From the NCBI RefSeq assembly GCF_026745355.1, contig NC_079205.1, positions 52,208,283-52,272,282 of the forward strand: a DNA stretch of 64,000 nt, given 5' to 3'. The notes under the pieces are model-generated. The model was not told the origin of the DNA. It worked only from the letters and a program-made list of their open reading frames with translations, and did not search any database. Both the position numbers and the translations under genes were made by a program. Of this stretch, positions 44,337 through 55,881 are shown one piece after another. Every line of letters starts with the position of its first letter. Within the stretch, counting starts at the first letter, position 1. Source of the stretch: Beta vulgaris subsp. vulgaris. Lineage: Eukaryota > Streptophyta > Magnoliopsida > Caryophyllales > Amaranthaceae.

Positions 44337-46310
44337 TCATTTCAATTTGATTAAGCCAAGTTCAAGTCTCAATTTCTCAAACCTATCTCTATTTAAGGGT
44401 TTTGTCAAGATATCTGCAATTTGACGTTCAGTCTCACAGAATTCCATTTTAATAAGACCCTTTTCAACATTATCTTTCAGAAAGTGATGCCTAATATGGA
44501 TGTGTTTGACTCTTGAATGTGTACGGGATCTTTAGAAATACTAATAGCACTAGTATTATCACAATAGATGGGAACACATTCAAAGTAGATTCCATAGTCA
44601 CGTAGTTGTTGTTTTATCCATAGCATTTGGGAACAACATGCTGCTGCTGCAACATATTCAGCCTCTGCTGTAGATAAAGCAACTGTGTTTTGCTTCTTGG
44701 TGCTCCAAGAAACTAAACTATGACTAAGGAACTGAACCATACCTGATGTACTCTTTCTATTGACCAGATCTCCTGCATAGTCAGCATCCGCAAATCCTTT
44801 CAATTCAAAGGTATCACTCCTCGAATAGAATAGGCTTAAATCATCTGTTCCCTTGAGGTATCTTAGGATTCTCTTCACAGCTGTGAGATGAGATTCCTTT
44901 GGATTGGCTTGAAACCTTGCACATAATCCTACACTGAAAGCAATATCAGGACGACTTGCAGTTAGATATAGTAATGAGCCAATCATACCTCGATATTTGG
45001 TTTGATCCACACTTGTTCCTATAGAATCTTCATCCAATCTGGTTGAGATTCCCATAGGTGTATGATTAACTTTGGATGCTTCCAAACCATACTTTTTCAA
45101 TAGTTCCTTTATGTACTTTTGTTGATGGATGTAGATTCCTTCTTCTGTTTGCTTGATTTGCAACCCCAAGAAGAAGTTGAGCTCACCCATCATACTCATT
45201 TCAAATTCTTTACTCATGAGATTAGCAAAGTCCTTGCACAAAGATTCATTAGTAGCACCAAATATAATATCATCAACATATATTTGAACAACTAATAAAT
45301 GTTTTCCTTTTGATTTTAAAAACAAGGTTCGATCCAATTTTCCTCTTTTAAACTCATTTTCAAGAAGGAACTTAGAAAGTCTTTCATACCATGCTCTTGG
45401 AGCTTGCTTTAACCCATAAAGAGCTTTGTCAAGCTTAAAGACATGATTAGGAAATTCTTTATTTTCAAAACCTGGAGGTTGTTCTACAAATACCTCCTCA
45501 TTAAGATAACCATTTAGAAAAGCACATTTTACATCCATTTGATACAATTTGAAACCCATGAAGGCAGCAAAAGCTATGAAGATTCTAATTGCTTCCAATC
45601 TTGCAACTGGAGCAAAAGTTTCTTCATAATCAATGCCTTCCTGTTGATTGTATCCTTTCACAACTAACCTGGCCTTGTTTCTTATGATAGTTCCGAACTC
45701 ATCTAATTTGTTTCGAAACACCCACTTTAAACCAATAACCTTGTTATGTTTAGGCTTAGGTTCAAGGTGCCAAACTTTGTTTCTTTCAAATTGATGAAGT
45801 TCATCCTGCATTGCTACGATCCAATCAGCATCAGTGAGAGCTTCTTCATGATTCCTAGGTTCCAACATAGAAAGAAAAGCATGAAAAGCACAAAAGTTTT
45901 TCAATTGAGATCTCGTTTGAGTTCCCTTATTTATGTCACTGATTATTAGTTCCACAGGATGGGAACGATGAGTTTTCCAAGGCTTTGGTTGGAAATCCTG
46001 GATGGAAACTTGGTTTCCTTGATCATCTTCATTTCCTGTACTTGGGAACCAGGTTAACAATAGTGGATTCATTCACTAGTGCATCATCACTTAGTTCCTC
46101 TTCTTCCTCATTGGGAACAGGAACAGGATGTTGTTCCCTTGGCTTTGTTCCCATGACTTCGTCTTCCAAAGTCTCATCAATAAGACTTAGGTCTTTTGTC
46201 AATCCTATTTCGAAGTCATCTTCAACCTGTGTGCTTGCATCAAATTTATCTGTTTCATCAAAAATAACATGCACACTTTCTTCTACACACATAGACCTTT
46301 TATTATACAC
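44337..46310 (-). pseudogene. Copia reverse transcriptase and RNase H
   Basis: The long frame 46072-44477 (531 residues) carries [19 protein letters not shown], the [10 protein letters not shown] aspartate, [13 protein letters not shown], the catalytic YVDD near residue 265, [12 protein letters not shown], and the RNase H motifs FADADYAGD and STAEAEYVA. The N-terminal linker continues upstream in another frame (46310-46029). Near 44516 a one-base shift separates the last RNase H part, whose typical end (ADILTKPL) is still readable down to about 44340. RT and most of RNase H look intact; the polyprotein as a whole does not. Confidence 0.93.
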
Positions 46311-46339
46311 TCTATAAGCCTTGCTACTAGAAGAATATC

Positions 46340-47090
46340 CTAAGAATATACTTCTTCACTTCTAGCATCAAATTTTCCAATATTTTGTTTCCCATTATTA
46401 TGAACAAAACATTTACATCCAAATGTTCTGAAATATGTAATATTGGGCTTTTTACCAAAATATAGCTCATAGGGCGTTTTATTTAATAAAGGTCTTACCA
46501 TGGCTCGATTTATAATGTGACAAGCAGTATTCACAGCTTCTGCCCAAAAGTTTTTAGGAAGTCCACTAGCTATCAACATAGTCCTAGCCATCTCTTCTAG
46601 TGTTCTATTCTTCCTTTCAACAACACCATTTTGTTGAGGTGTTCTAGGGGCTGAGAAATTGTGATCTAATCCATTGTCTCTGCTAAAGTCATCGAACTTA
46701 TAATTTTCAAACTCTTTACCATGGTCGGATCTAAGGTGAAGTAATTTTGACCACTCAAATTTTGTACTTTCTTTGCAAAGACAAGGAACTCATCATAAGT
46801 CTCGTCCTTGCTAGAAAGAAAAATAACCCAAGTAAATCTAGAGAAGTCATCTACAATTACTACACATATTTCTTTCCACTCTACTTTGTATCCTCATAGG
46901 TCCACATAAATCAATATGTATTAACTCTAAAGGTCTTGTGGTACTCACCACATTTTGGACTTGAAAGAGGACCTAACATGCTTGCCTTTTGCGCATGCAT
47001 CACACACATGATCTAAATGAAACTTAGTAGAGGGTAAACCTAAAACTAGTTCTTTAGAACGCAGTTTGTCAAGCAAGGAAAAGCTAGCAT
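46340..47090 (-). pseudogene. Copia integrase, multiply broken
   Basis: The minus strand shows the pre-integrase zinc-binding end (HVCDACAKGKH near 47010-46975), core fragments such as RSDHGKEFEN near 46728-46700, and QQNGVVERKNRTLEEMARTML with NFWAEAVNTACHIINR (46640-46480). The segments lie in different frames. The FGCKCFVHNN stretch (46450-46380) is the end of the core region. In an intact element it would insert the cDNA. Confidence 0.85.
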
Positions 47091-47093
47091 GAC

Positions 47094-47531
47094 CTAGACG
47101 CTTGTGCCATAAGAATGAATCATCATCAATAACACTAAGGCATGTGAATTTTTTTTGGGAACAAGGTTGAGATCCACAACATATGTGTTCCCTTTCCTTG
47201 TTCCTTCCAAAATGATATCCTTTGTGCTATTGTTGACTATCAAACATTTTTCACTATTAAACTTCACACAGTTCCCTCTATCACAGAATTGGGATATACT
47301 TAACAAGTTATGCTTTAATCCATCAACTAGAAACACATTTTCTATGGAATGTGACGATGACTTACCAACTTTGCCCATGGCAACTATGTTACCTTTCTTG
47401 TTGTCACCAAAAGTCACACTTCCACCATTGTAGGCTGAGAGTGAGAGAAATCTTGATTTATCTCCAGTCATATGCTTAGAACAACCACTGTCTAGGTACC
47501 ATGTGTTGTTCCCCCTCACTCCAACCTGCAA
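47094..47531 (-). pseudogene. Copia aspartic protease
   Basis: Contains WYLDSGCSKHMTG, where the DSG triad is the active site of the retroviral-type protease, and the downstream LKHNLLSISQFCDRGN block typical of the protease/pre-integrase border in Copia. The frame ends near 47094 and the pre-integrase zinc motif continues in another frame (47090-46980). It would cleave the polyprotein. Confidence 0.88.
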
Positions 47532-47633
47532 GAAAACTAATTGTTAGAGTTAGGAACCCAATCTTTCTTGGGTTCCTTTCCTTCAGGAACAATAGATTTC
47601 TTTTTCCAAATTACTTTACTTGTTTCCAAGTTC

Positions 47634-47840
47634 TCATTGATCGCCAAGTCTTTTAGGACAAGAGTTCCTAAAATGACCAGTGTTCCCACAAAACATACAA
47701 ACTTTATCACTTGGTAAATCAACTCTCTTTTTAGGTTTTTCAAATTTCTTTTTGTGATTAAAACCAAGACCTTCAGTTCGTTTTGTTTGAGGGTTCTTAA
47801 TCCAGTTTGGAATAGGTAGCATTTTCTTTTCATTTCTCAT
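47634..47840 (-). pseudogene. Second CCHC zinc knuckle of the gag-pol region
   Basis: The frame carries CMFCGNTGHFRNSCP, a second CX2CX4HX4C knuckle (about 47699-47655), between the gag part and protease. Two knuckles separated by a Ser/Glu-rich and coiled stretch fit SIRE/Maximus-type gag. Interrupted on both sides by frame changes. Confidence 0.8.
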
Positions 47841-48041
47841 TTGGTCAGTTCCCCTTCAAGTTCCTTATTTTCAATTTCCAAAAATGAAACATGATTTTTC
47901 AATTCGTTTATTTCAGATTTGAAACTTTGCAAGGGAACTGACTTAATGTCAAATGAACTTACTTCAGGAACAAACTCTTTTAGTTGTGACAACTCAAGCT
48001 CAACAAGTAGTTCTCATTTTTAAGATTTTCGAAATCCTCTT

Positions 48042-49374
48042 TTAATTTAAGATTTTTGTCAAACAATTCGAAAAATCTTTTCTCAATATCAACTCGAACA
48101 CTTTAAGCCAAGAGGTATGTTCCTTTGCTACACTTAAAGCATTTTGACATTGTTTTAGTTTAATGGTTTCATCTTTGCAATCATTTACAGCGTCAACAAT
48201 AAACTCAAATAATTTTTCTTTACTTAAAGAATTAAGACGAGTTTTGATGGTGTCTAGACTTGCCTCAAGAGATTCAATCTCTTCATCAGATTCGGAATTG
48301 TCAAGAGCCATAAGACAGAAGTTTGCAGTCTCCTCATTTGGTTGAGGATCATCTTCTTCCTCAGAGTCAGAGTCTCCCCATGCAGCAACCATAGCTTTCT
48401 TCATGTCAGATCGAGTATAGGAGTTTTTGTATTCTTTGTTCCTATCTCTGCTCTGTTCCCTTCCTTTGCCTTTTTCTTGTTCCCATTGGGGACAATCCTT
48501 GATGAAGTGCTCAGAACTGCCACACTTATGACAAACAAGTTTGTTAGAATATTTCTTATTCTTACCTTTGTAATCACCTTTCTTCATGTTCCTAAACATT
48601 CTTTTGAATTTTCGGACCATGAGAGCAGATTCTTCTTCATCTGTTTCTGAGCCTTCACTTTCATCAGCTTTTAAGGCAATCGACTTTTGCTTGGACATGT
48701 CTCCATTCTCATTGTCCAATTGCAACTCATGAGTCATGAGGGAACCAGCAAGTTGTTCCAAATTGAACTTAGTAAAGTCCTTAGTTTCCTGAAGGCAGTT
48801 ACCTTAGCCATCCAACGATCCCTAGGAAGGCTCCTTAGGACCTTTCGTACCTGTTCCTCAGATGTAATCACTTTACCAAGAGATGTTAGCTCATTAATTA
48901 TATTAGTAAAGCGTGTAAACATGTCTTGGATAGACTCTTTTGATTTCATTTGAAAAAGTTCATATTGGTTCATCAAAAGATCTATTTTTGATCTCTTAAC
49001 TTCACTCGTACCTTCATGAGTGACTTCAAGAAGATCCCAAATTTGTTTTGCGGTTTTACATCCCATGACACGATTGTGTTCATGAGGACCAAGACCACAA
49101 TGAAGCAATTTTATAGCAAGAGCATTAATTTCCATCTTTTCGAAATCAGCTTTATCAAAATCAGATATAGATTTAGGAATTACCTCATTCTGTCATTAGT
49201 GGTAGTGACTTCAAAATCACCTACCTCTATGACTCTCCATACCTGGTAATTGTCGGCTTTGATAAAGATCTCCATTCTGTTCTTCCAGTAAGTGTAAAAC
49301 TTACCATTGAACATTGGTGGCCTCTGCGTAGAGTACCCTTCTTCCAGTTTCTCTCTAGTATTCATATTTTTCAA
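48042..49374 (-). pseudogene. Copia gag, frameshifted
   Basis: The likely start is at 49374 (MKNMNTREKLEEG). Frames then change: 49374-49180 covers the N-terminus (RPPMFNGKFYTYWKNRM), 49135-48734 the capsid-like UBN2 region (AKQIWDLLEVTHEGT, LRSLPRDRW), and 48761-48042 an acidic linker plus a CCHC knuckle, CHKCGSSEHFIKDCP (about 48533-48489). The order and the YW-NRM, AKQIWDLL and LRSLP motifs are standard for Copia gag. At least two shifts separate the parts. In an intact element gag would form the virus-like particle and bind RNA. Confidence 0.9.
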
Positions 49375-49410
49375 GATCTTGAACTCAACAGGGTTTCCTG
49401 AATATTAGAG

Positions 49411-49427
49411 TTCCCGCTCTGATACCA
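49411..49427 (-). promoter_or_regulatory. Primer-binding site, initiator Met tRNA
   Basis: On the minus strand it reads TGGTATCAGAGCGGGAA, two bases inside the 5' LTR. TGGTATCAGAGC is complementary to the 3' end of plant initiator methionine tRNA, the usual Copia primer. Confidence 0.93.
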
Positions 49428-49429
49428 AT

Positions 49430-51004
49430 TGTTGTATAATATGAGCACTATAAGAGGGGGGGTGAATTATAGTGAGAGAATAAGCACTACTTTTTGCGGA
49501 ATTAAAAGTAAACTTGGGAACAAACAATGGGAACACGAGAGATTTTACGAGGAAAAACTTCCTAGGCCTAGTAGGAAGAAACAACCTCGACCACAAGGGA
49601 TTTTAAACAACTTTCCACTATAATAGGCCAAAACAACTCTGATTACAACCTATTACTTTTCTCTCGATTCTCAACTTAAGTCACTCAACTCAAGTTCCCA
49701 ACGACAGTTCCCAACAACTGACGTTTTCTCTCAAACTTCACTCGAAGTTCCTTTCTCTTTCTCTTTCTCTTTCTCTTGCTTCACTCAAAGCTTTCTCACA
49801 CTTACAAGAGTTCACTCAAACCCTTTTTCTCAAAAATACACTTTGTAAAACAATGGAAGAGTAATAAAACTCGATTAATGTAAGTATGAATTCTCTTAAG
49901 GAAAGGCACTGACACTTTAGATAACTTAAGACAAATTAACTAAGTCAGACACAATTTTTCTCAAGTGAATTAGGCGCCTATTTATAGACTTTTAAGACAA
50001 GACATGATTTCCACTAACTTAGACCATTATCACATGTTCTCCATGATTTCTAATTAATTAATTAAATTAAATTATTTATTCTAAGTCATGTACATCATCC
50101 ACTAATCCATTACTTCACTTCATAGAAGCAGTAACAAATACGTGGTTTTGCAAACTTGGAGAATAATTAATCTTATTTAATTTAATTAAATACTTGGAGG
50201 ATAATTAACTTATGCCACTAAATCCACTAACTCCATAAACTTGAAGCAGTAAATCATTTAGGCGTGTAAGCTAGAATTTAGGAAATAAATAAATAAAAAT
50301 CCTTTAGCTAGTTTTTAGGAAAAAATCTTTTTCAAAATCTTTTAAAAAACCGGAAAACAGATTTTTTATTTCGAAAAATCCGAAACTCTTTAAAAACCGG
50401 AAATAATATTTTTCGAAAACTAAATCTTTTAAAAATATAAAAGATAAAATATATATTTTAAAAAGATAAGATTTGAAAATCAAGATTTTAAAATCAGAAA
50501 ATCTATTTAAAATCTTTTCCTAACAAACTTAAACTAACTTCCTAAAATTATGGATCTTAGTCAAATTATCCCTAAAAACTCTAACAACTATATTGGGCAC
50601 ACAATTACCTTAGGCGCACAATATTAGTCACTTAAAGTTCCTAAATTAGTTTTAAAGTCTTGTTCCCTAATTATTAAGTCTTGTTCCTAAGCCTTGTTCC
50701 TATAGTGCCAGGTCTGTTCCTTTCATGGGAACAGAACCAAGTTCCTTTGAGAATTCACCACGAACTTAATAAAGCTAACTCAACCTTAACAAGAAGATTA
50801 ATAAATACCCTAATGTATTCTAATCTTCATTCCATGCTTGATTCTTCATTTCTCGAACATCTTTACTTCGATCTTGATTAATTCTCCGCTTTAATCTTCA
50901 ATCAAGTATTCTCTTAGCTCGAGCATGAATTACCTTGCAACAACATAAATAAAATATACTATGTCTTTTGTGGTTAGGTCATCTTCAAAACTCAAGGGTC
51001 AACA
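49430..51004 (-). repeat. 5' LTR of the Sirevirus-like element
   Basis: Spans 1575 bp with TG...CA ends. It abuts the primer-binding site, which makes it the 5' LTR of this minus-strand element. Confidence 0.96.
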
Positions 51005-51142
51005 CTTCTATTTCATTCACTTGATCATTCTTGATCATAGTGACATTTTGCTAGATTTTCACTCATTCTTTTATCGAATATCTATTATATTTGCTTTCAT
51101 CCTGTTTTGCCATGTTCTTAAATAGAGAACACGTCAAGAAAT

Positions 51143-51472
51143 GGTGCGCCCACACCACACCCCATGTCCACTCGCACAAAGGAGCACATTGCACAATATA
51201 ATCTTGTACAGGGAATTTCAAATGGACATAACTTCCAAATCACAAATCGAATAAAGGTAATTCTAGTTGGAGGTGAAAGCTTGTTTCGATAACTTTTCAA
51301 CACCTGGTCATAAGCTTAATTTGGATCTACAACGAAAGCGTTATGCGCGTTTTAAGTTAAACTTTTCGACTAGAGCAGAATTGTTGGTGCGCCCGCACCT
51401 TTCAACAGATTGTTGTATTTCGAGATTAATATGATGGTGCATCCACGCCTGTTTGTGCGGTGCGTCTGCACC
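51143..51472. repeat. Four GGTGCG-CGCACC dyads in the LTR promoter region
   Basis: Copies at 51143-51156, 51386-51399, 51436-51449 and 51459-51472 are variants of GGTGCGCCCGCACC. They hold the same relative place (U3) as the palindromes of the LTR at 34476, but their sequence is unrelated. Confidence 0.8.
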
Positions 51473-52544
51473 ATTTATATTATGTTAAAAATTGACTGGC
51501 CTTGTGCCTAATTAAGACAATAAGGATATTATATTTTTGAATTATGCTTTATTCTAGAATTGAGGGTTATTCTAGGGTTCCTCTTCGAGAGAAAAACTCA
51601 TAGTTTTGTCTTAGATTTGAGATTTGGAGATTAAAGTTGGTGATTTCTACGAATTCAAGGTACCTTTTATTAATCTAATTTGTAAGTTTTCAGTTTTATT
51701 TATCTTTGTGATTGTTAATCTGTCGTCTTCCTTAGTATTAGTTCTTCTTTATTATAATTTTATAATTGCTTATTTCTATTCTATTGATCACCCCTTAATC
51801 ATGTTTACCCCTATATTAGTTATAAATTTCATGATTACTGAGTAGTCTCCTATCTAGGATTAAGGTGAAAGTATATGAATTAAGATTTTCATGTATTGTT
51901 AATATAATATTGTGATGATCTAATGATGATTATGCATTGATCTTGGCGTTTTGAGGCCATAGGATAAAAATTTTGATCGCATTTATGCTTTAGTATTTTG
52001 ATTTCAAATGTTCTTAATCGAATGTTGAACTCGATCTTTTATCATCTCCATGAATCAACTTAATTTCTAGTCCAAGATATCGGGTAGAAATTAAGGGAAA
52101 TCTTGTATTGGAGGTTTTTCGTATTTATTAGATCTCTTAATCAATTGACTAAAGACCATTGGAGAGATGATTTAGTTGATTGATTAAACGGTTATTTTTT
52201 AGGACCATTCGAGATAGGACTCTGGTATTTTAGAGAAAAACTAAACGGTTTTTTCACCAAATACCCCTGACAAAAAAATTTATTCACCAAATACCCCAGG
52301 TTTTTTCAAAATTCACCATATACCCCTGACTTTTAACAAAATTCACCAGATACTCCAAATTTTAAAAAAAATGACAAATAATGCCCTCAATGACTACCGG
52401 CGGTTAACTCCGTTAGTCATTAGTGTTAATTAAGCCTAAAAAATCCTAAAAAAACTCTAAAAAACCCTAACTCCATCCCTCTCCCCTAACCCACCACCCC
52501 CCCAACAACCCCAGCCCCCCCACCCAGCCCCCCTCCCCCTCCCC

Positions 52545-54798
52545 TGTAACACCCCAAAACTCTGGTTCTAAAACTTTATAAAATATTCACTTTTCATTAA
52601 AATATCTGACCAAACCTTTAGGGTGTTACCGCCGCATCTATTATTCAAAATAAATGCAAGGCTAATTATTAGAAATAAAAATTTTACTCACAAACTAAAG
52701 TATCAAAATAAACCAAACTAAGTTGTCTACTTTATACCAAAACAAAACTAAACAATCTCAAATGGCAGTACTAGAGTGTTTATTAAACTAGGTGAACTTA
52801 AAAACTATAAATTCACTCATTCCTGCAACGTAGTCCCTTTCACCAACCTGCACAATATAAATAGGAAAAGAGCAAGAAAAACAAAAACACAAAAATTAGC
52901 AAAGCTAAGTAATTACAACTCCATCCCGTAAAATAATAATAATAATAGTTTATTTTAAAAATAATTTTTATAACATACATACAAATATAATACAATGCAG
53001 ACAAGTATAACATAATACAGACAAGTATATAATATGATTAACCATTTCAATTATTCAAGTTTATATGAGTCATACACAACAATTTTATTTATTAGAAGGG
53101 AATTGAACGTCAGTAGGCCGGGACTAATCCCAGTAACCACCTACTTCAACATGGGTCGTCACCCAGATAATTAAGAGTAATGGCCAATATCGTTTTGCAG
53201 AACGTCCCTAGTGTGCACACCCCTCACTAATCTAATGGGTATCCGCAATGCGCACCAATAGTATTAGGAGGAAGACAATAAAGAGTTGTAACATAATAAA
53301 ATCAAATACTGTTCATCACCTATGGAGGATCCAAGTCCACAGGATAATTCCCTCAATAATATTTCCACTTTACGTGATTAATCGATTTTAAAAGTTGTGA
53401 CACATCAAACATCACATTAACATTAACAGGAACATCTTTAGTTCAAATAATATTTTTCACAACTTAGCCACTTAATAAAATTATACTAATCAACGTCCAT
53501 AATTCATAGTAACCAATATATCCATCATTAGAGCCTCATAGAGTCACAATATATGTCAACTTATAATACCGTTCGCTACATCATTAACACACTAGTTATA
53601 CCCATTAAGTACATTGTCAATATTAGCATAATTTTAATACGATGGTATAATTAGGTACATTAAAAAAAATCCACTTCCATAACAACAATACCAGTAGATA
53701 CATATATATTATACGCAGGGATAATAGTACTATAGTAATAATAATAATAATTTTTAGTCATAGAAAGTACTATACGATTCCTGTCACATAATATAATCTA
53801 ACATAAACATAGAATCACATAACCACATGTATTACACATACACATACAATTCCTAACGGGATTCTAGTTGTTGATGGACATTGTGAATTACCTCAAACGC
53901 GTCCCAAATATAGCAATATCAACTAAAAGTCGTCTTCTACGAAGTTTCCGTCTACAACAAATAATATTACCTAAAGTTAGTCACTTAATGTAATATCTCG
54001 AAAATAATTAACCACAGTTTACAAGATAAATAATTAACAAAAGGAAAGAAAGAAGAAAAAAAAATAAAAAAAAAATTGAGGAAAAGCGTGACAGGTGCAA
54101 CAGGTGCACAAAATTCAATATATATAACACCCTGTGAGTTGTGGCAGCAAGTCACAACTCTCCGTGAACTTGCTGTCCACACTCAATAATTTGTTTTTTT
54201 TTTTTTTTCAAAACATCAAGCCTATAAAGGAACCTTTGTTCCTATTTAACCATTATTCCACCAAAAAACCAGAAGAACAGAAGAAAGAATAAAGAAGACG
54301 GAAGAAGGAAGAAGAGAAGGAGAAGATCGGTCGCGGACTCCGGTCAAGTCGCCGGAGTCACGTCGGGTTTTAAATTTTACATCATTTTTCTGTTTAAAAC
54401 CTTCGAAAATAACAATGGTAATTCTAGATCTGAAATTTAGAACTTACCAAAGAGATGAAGAAAGTGAATTATGTGAGAATTTCTGGGTGTTTGGGGATAT
54501 ATATATGTATGTAAATCTAGGGTTTCACTAAAAGATAAGTATTTTAAAAAAATTCAGAATTTTCTTTTCTCTCTATCTTTCTCTTTGAACGAAAAAAAAA
54601 ATCTGATTTTTAAAAAAAATCTCATTTCGAATTTTTTTTTTTTGTTTAAAACATAAAAATCTGATTTAATAAATAAAATAGTTTCATAAAAATCTGATTT
54701 GTTATGATTTTACTTTATTTTTCAGAATTTTATATTTATAAAATCTTATTATAACAAAATAAATTTATAAAATAGTTACAAAAATTTGGGATATTACA
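52545..54798 (-). mobile_element. Tekay-like solo LTR inside the MULE
   Basis: Spans TGTAACACCCCAAAAC to GGGATATTACA (2254 bp) and is flanked by TCCCC on both sides (52540-52544 and 54799-54803). Read on the minus strand it starts TGTAATATCCC and ends GGGGTGTTACA, has a TATA-like ATATATATCCCC near 54505-54494 and a CT-rich leader near 54340-54250. No internal pol, so a solo LTR formed by recombination. Confidence 0.88.
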
Positions 54799-54947
54799 TC
54801 CCCTCCCCCTCGCCGGCATCCCCTCCCCCTCGCCGGCAACTCCCTCGCCGGCAACCCCCTCCCCCTCGCGCCGCCTTTCCGGCAACCCCCTCCCCCTCCC
54901 TCACTCTCGTCGCGCCTCCCCTTCCCCTCCCTTCCTTCCTTCGCGCT

Positions 54948-55210
54948 TTCCGGCAGCCCCTCCCCCTCCCTCACTCTCGTCGCGCGCGCCTCCCCTCCCC
55001 CTCCCTCACTCTCGTCGGCGCCTCCCCTCCCCCTCCTTCACTCTCGCGCGCCTGTCCTCCCCCTTCCTTCGCGTTTTCGCTGCTGCTGCCGGAAAGAGGA
55101 GTGTTTCGCGTTTTTGCTGCTGTCGGAAAAAAGAGTGCGAAGGAAGGAAGGAGGGGGAGGGGAGGCGCGACGAGAGTGAGGGAGGGGGAGGGGCTGCCGG
55201 AAAGGCGGCG
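54948..55210. repeat. Long GC-rich inverted repeat in the MULE core
   Basis: TTTCCGGCAGCCCCTCCCCC...CACTCTCGTCGCG (about 54948-54985) is complementary to CGCGACGAGAGTG...GGGGGAGGGGCTGCCGGAAA (about 55166-55204). Shorter repeats of the same words lie on both sides. Transcripts would fold into a strong hairpin. The Pro/Arg-rich 189-residue frame at 54786-55355 is an effect of this composition. Confidence 0.8.
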
Positions 55211-55699
55211 CGAGGGGGAGAGGCTGCCGGAAAGGGGGAGGGGGTTGCCGGCGAGGGAGAGGGGTTGCCGGCGAGGGGGAGGGGAGGGGGAGGGGGTGGG
55301 GCTGGGGTTGGGTGGTATGGTGGGTCTAGGGTTTGGGGGTTGGGGGTTGGGTTAGGGATAGTTAATTAGGTTAATTAAGTTAATTAGGACTTAATTAGGG
55401 CTAATTAGGTTGACTTAAGACTAATTATGTTGACTAATGACAAAGTTGTAAATACAACCTAACGGAGCACTAACGTCCGTTAAAACTAAGGGTATCTGGT
55501 GAATTTTGTTAAAAGTCAGGGGTATATGGTGAATTTTGAAAAAACCTGGGGTATTTTGTGAATAAATTTTTTTGTCAGGGGTATTTGATGAAAAAACCGA
55601 AAACTAAACATTGCATAATTGTCGTCTTTGAATCATAATTGCATTAATGATTAGTATTGTTCCGTTTTGATTCATCTTTATTATATATGAGAACTCTTG

Positions 55700-55824
55700 A
55701 CCTTTTGGTGTTCATCCTCTTTACCCAAAATACCTCTAATAACCAAACAATGTTACTAATTGCATTCTCTCATTTTTTATTTTTTTAAAAAGTCAAAAAA
55801 TTAAAGATCCATACAACTGCAAAG

Positions 55825-55881
<57 letters not shown>

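Larger units (their letters stand above)
39836..51004 (-). mobile_element. Sirevirus-like Ty1/Copia retrotransposon, full length
   Basis: The element is 11,169 bp, flanked by the 5-mer CTTCT (39831-39835 and 51005-51009), with two LTRs of about 1.57 kb that differ by only a few bases and small indels. Both start TG and end CA. The interior on the minus strand has the order primer site, gag, protease, integrase, RT, RNase H, a third ORF region, polypurine tract, which is Copia order. Long LTRs, a gag with two zinc knuckles, an extra region after pol and more than one polypurine tract fit the Sirevirus lineage. The coding frames carry several breaks, so it is probably not autonomous although the insertion is young. 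Confidence 0.95.
52247..55598. mobile_element. MULE-type element with long TIRs and a foldback core
   Basis: TIRs of about 110 bp: the left begins GGTTTTTTCACCAAATACCC, and the right is its inverted copy with few changes. Each holds several ACCAAATACCCC-like subrepeats. Flanks share AAACTAAAC (52238-52246 and 55601-55609), a 9-base Mutator-type TSD with two extra bases on the right. The core is C-rich on the left and G-rich on the right. A solo LTR (52545-54798) sits inside; without it the element is about 1.1 kb. Confidence 0.88.

Noticed and set aside
54786..55355. 189-residue Pro/Arg-rich ORF
   Set aside because: It spans the solo-LTR border and the C-rich to G-rich inverted repeat of a MULE, so it is explained by composition.
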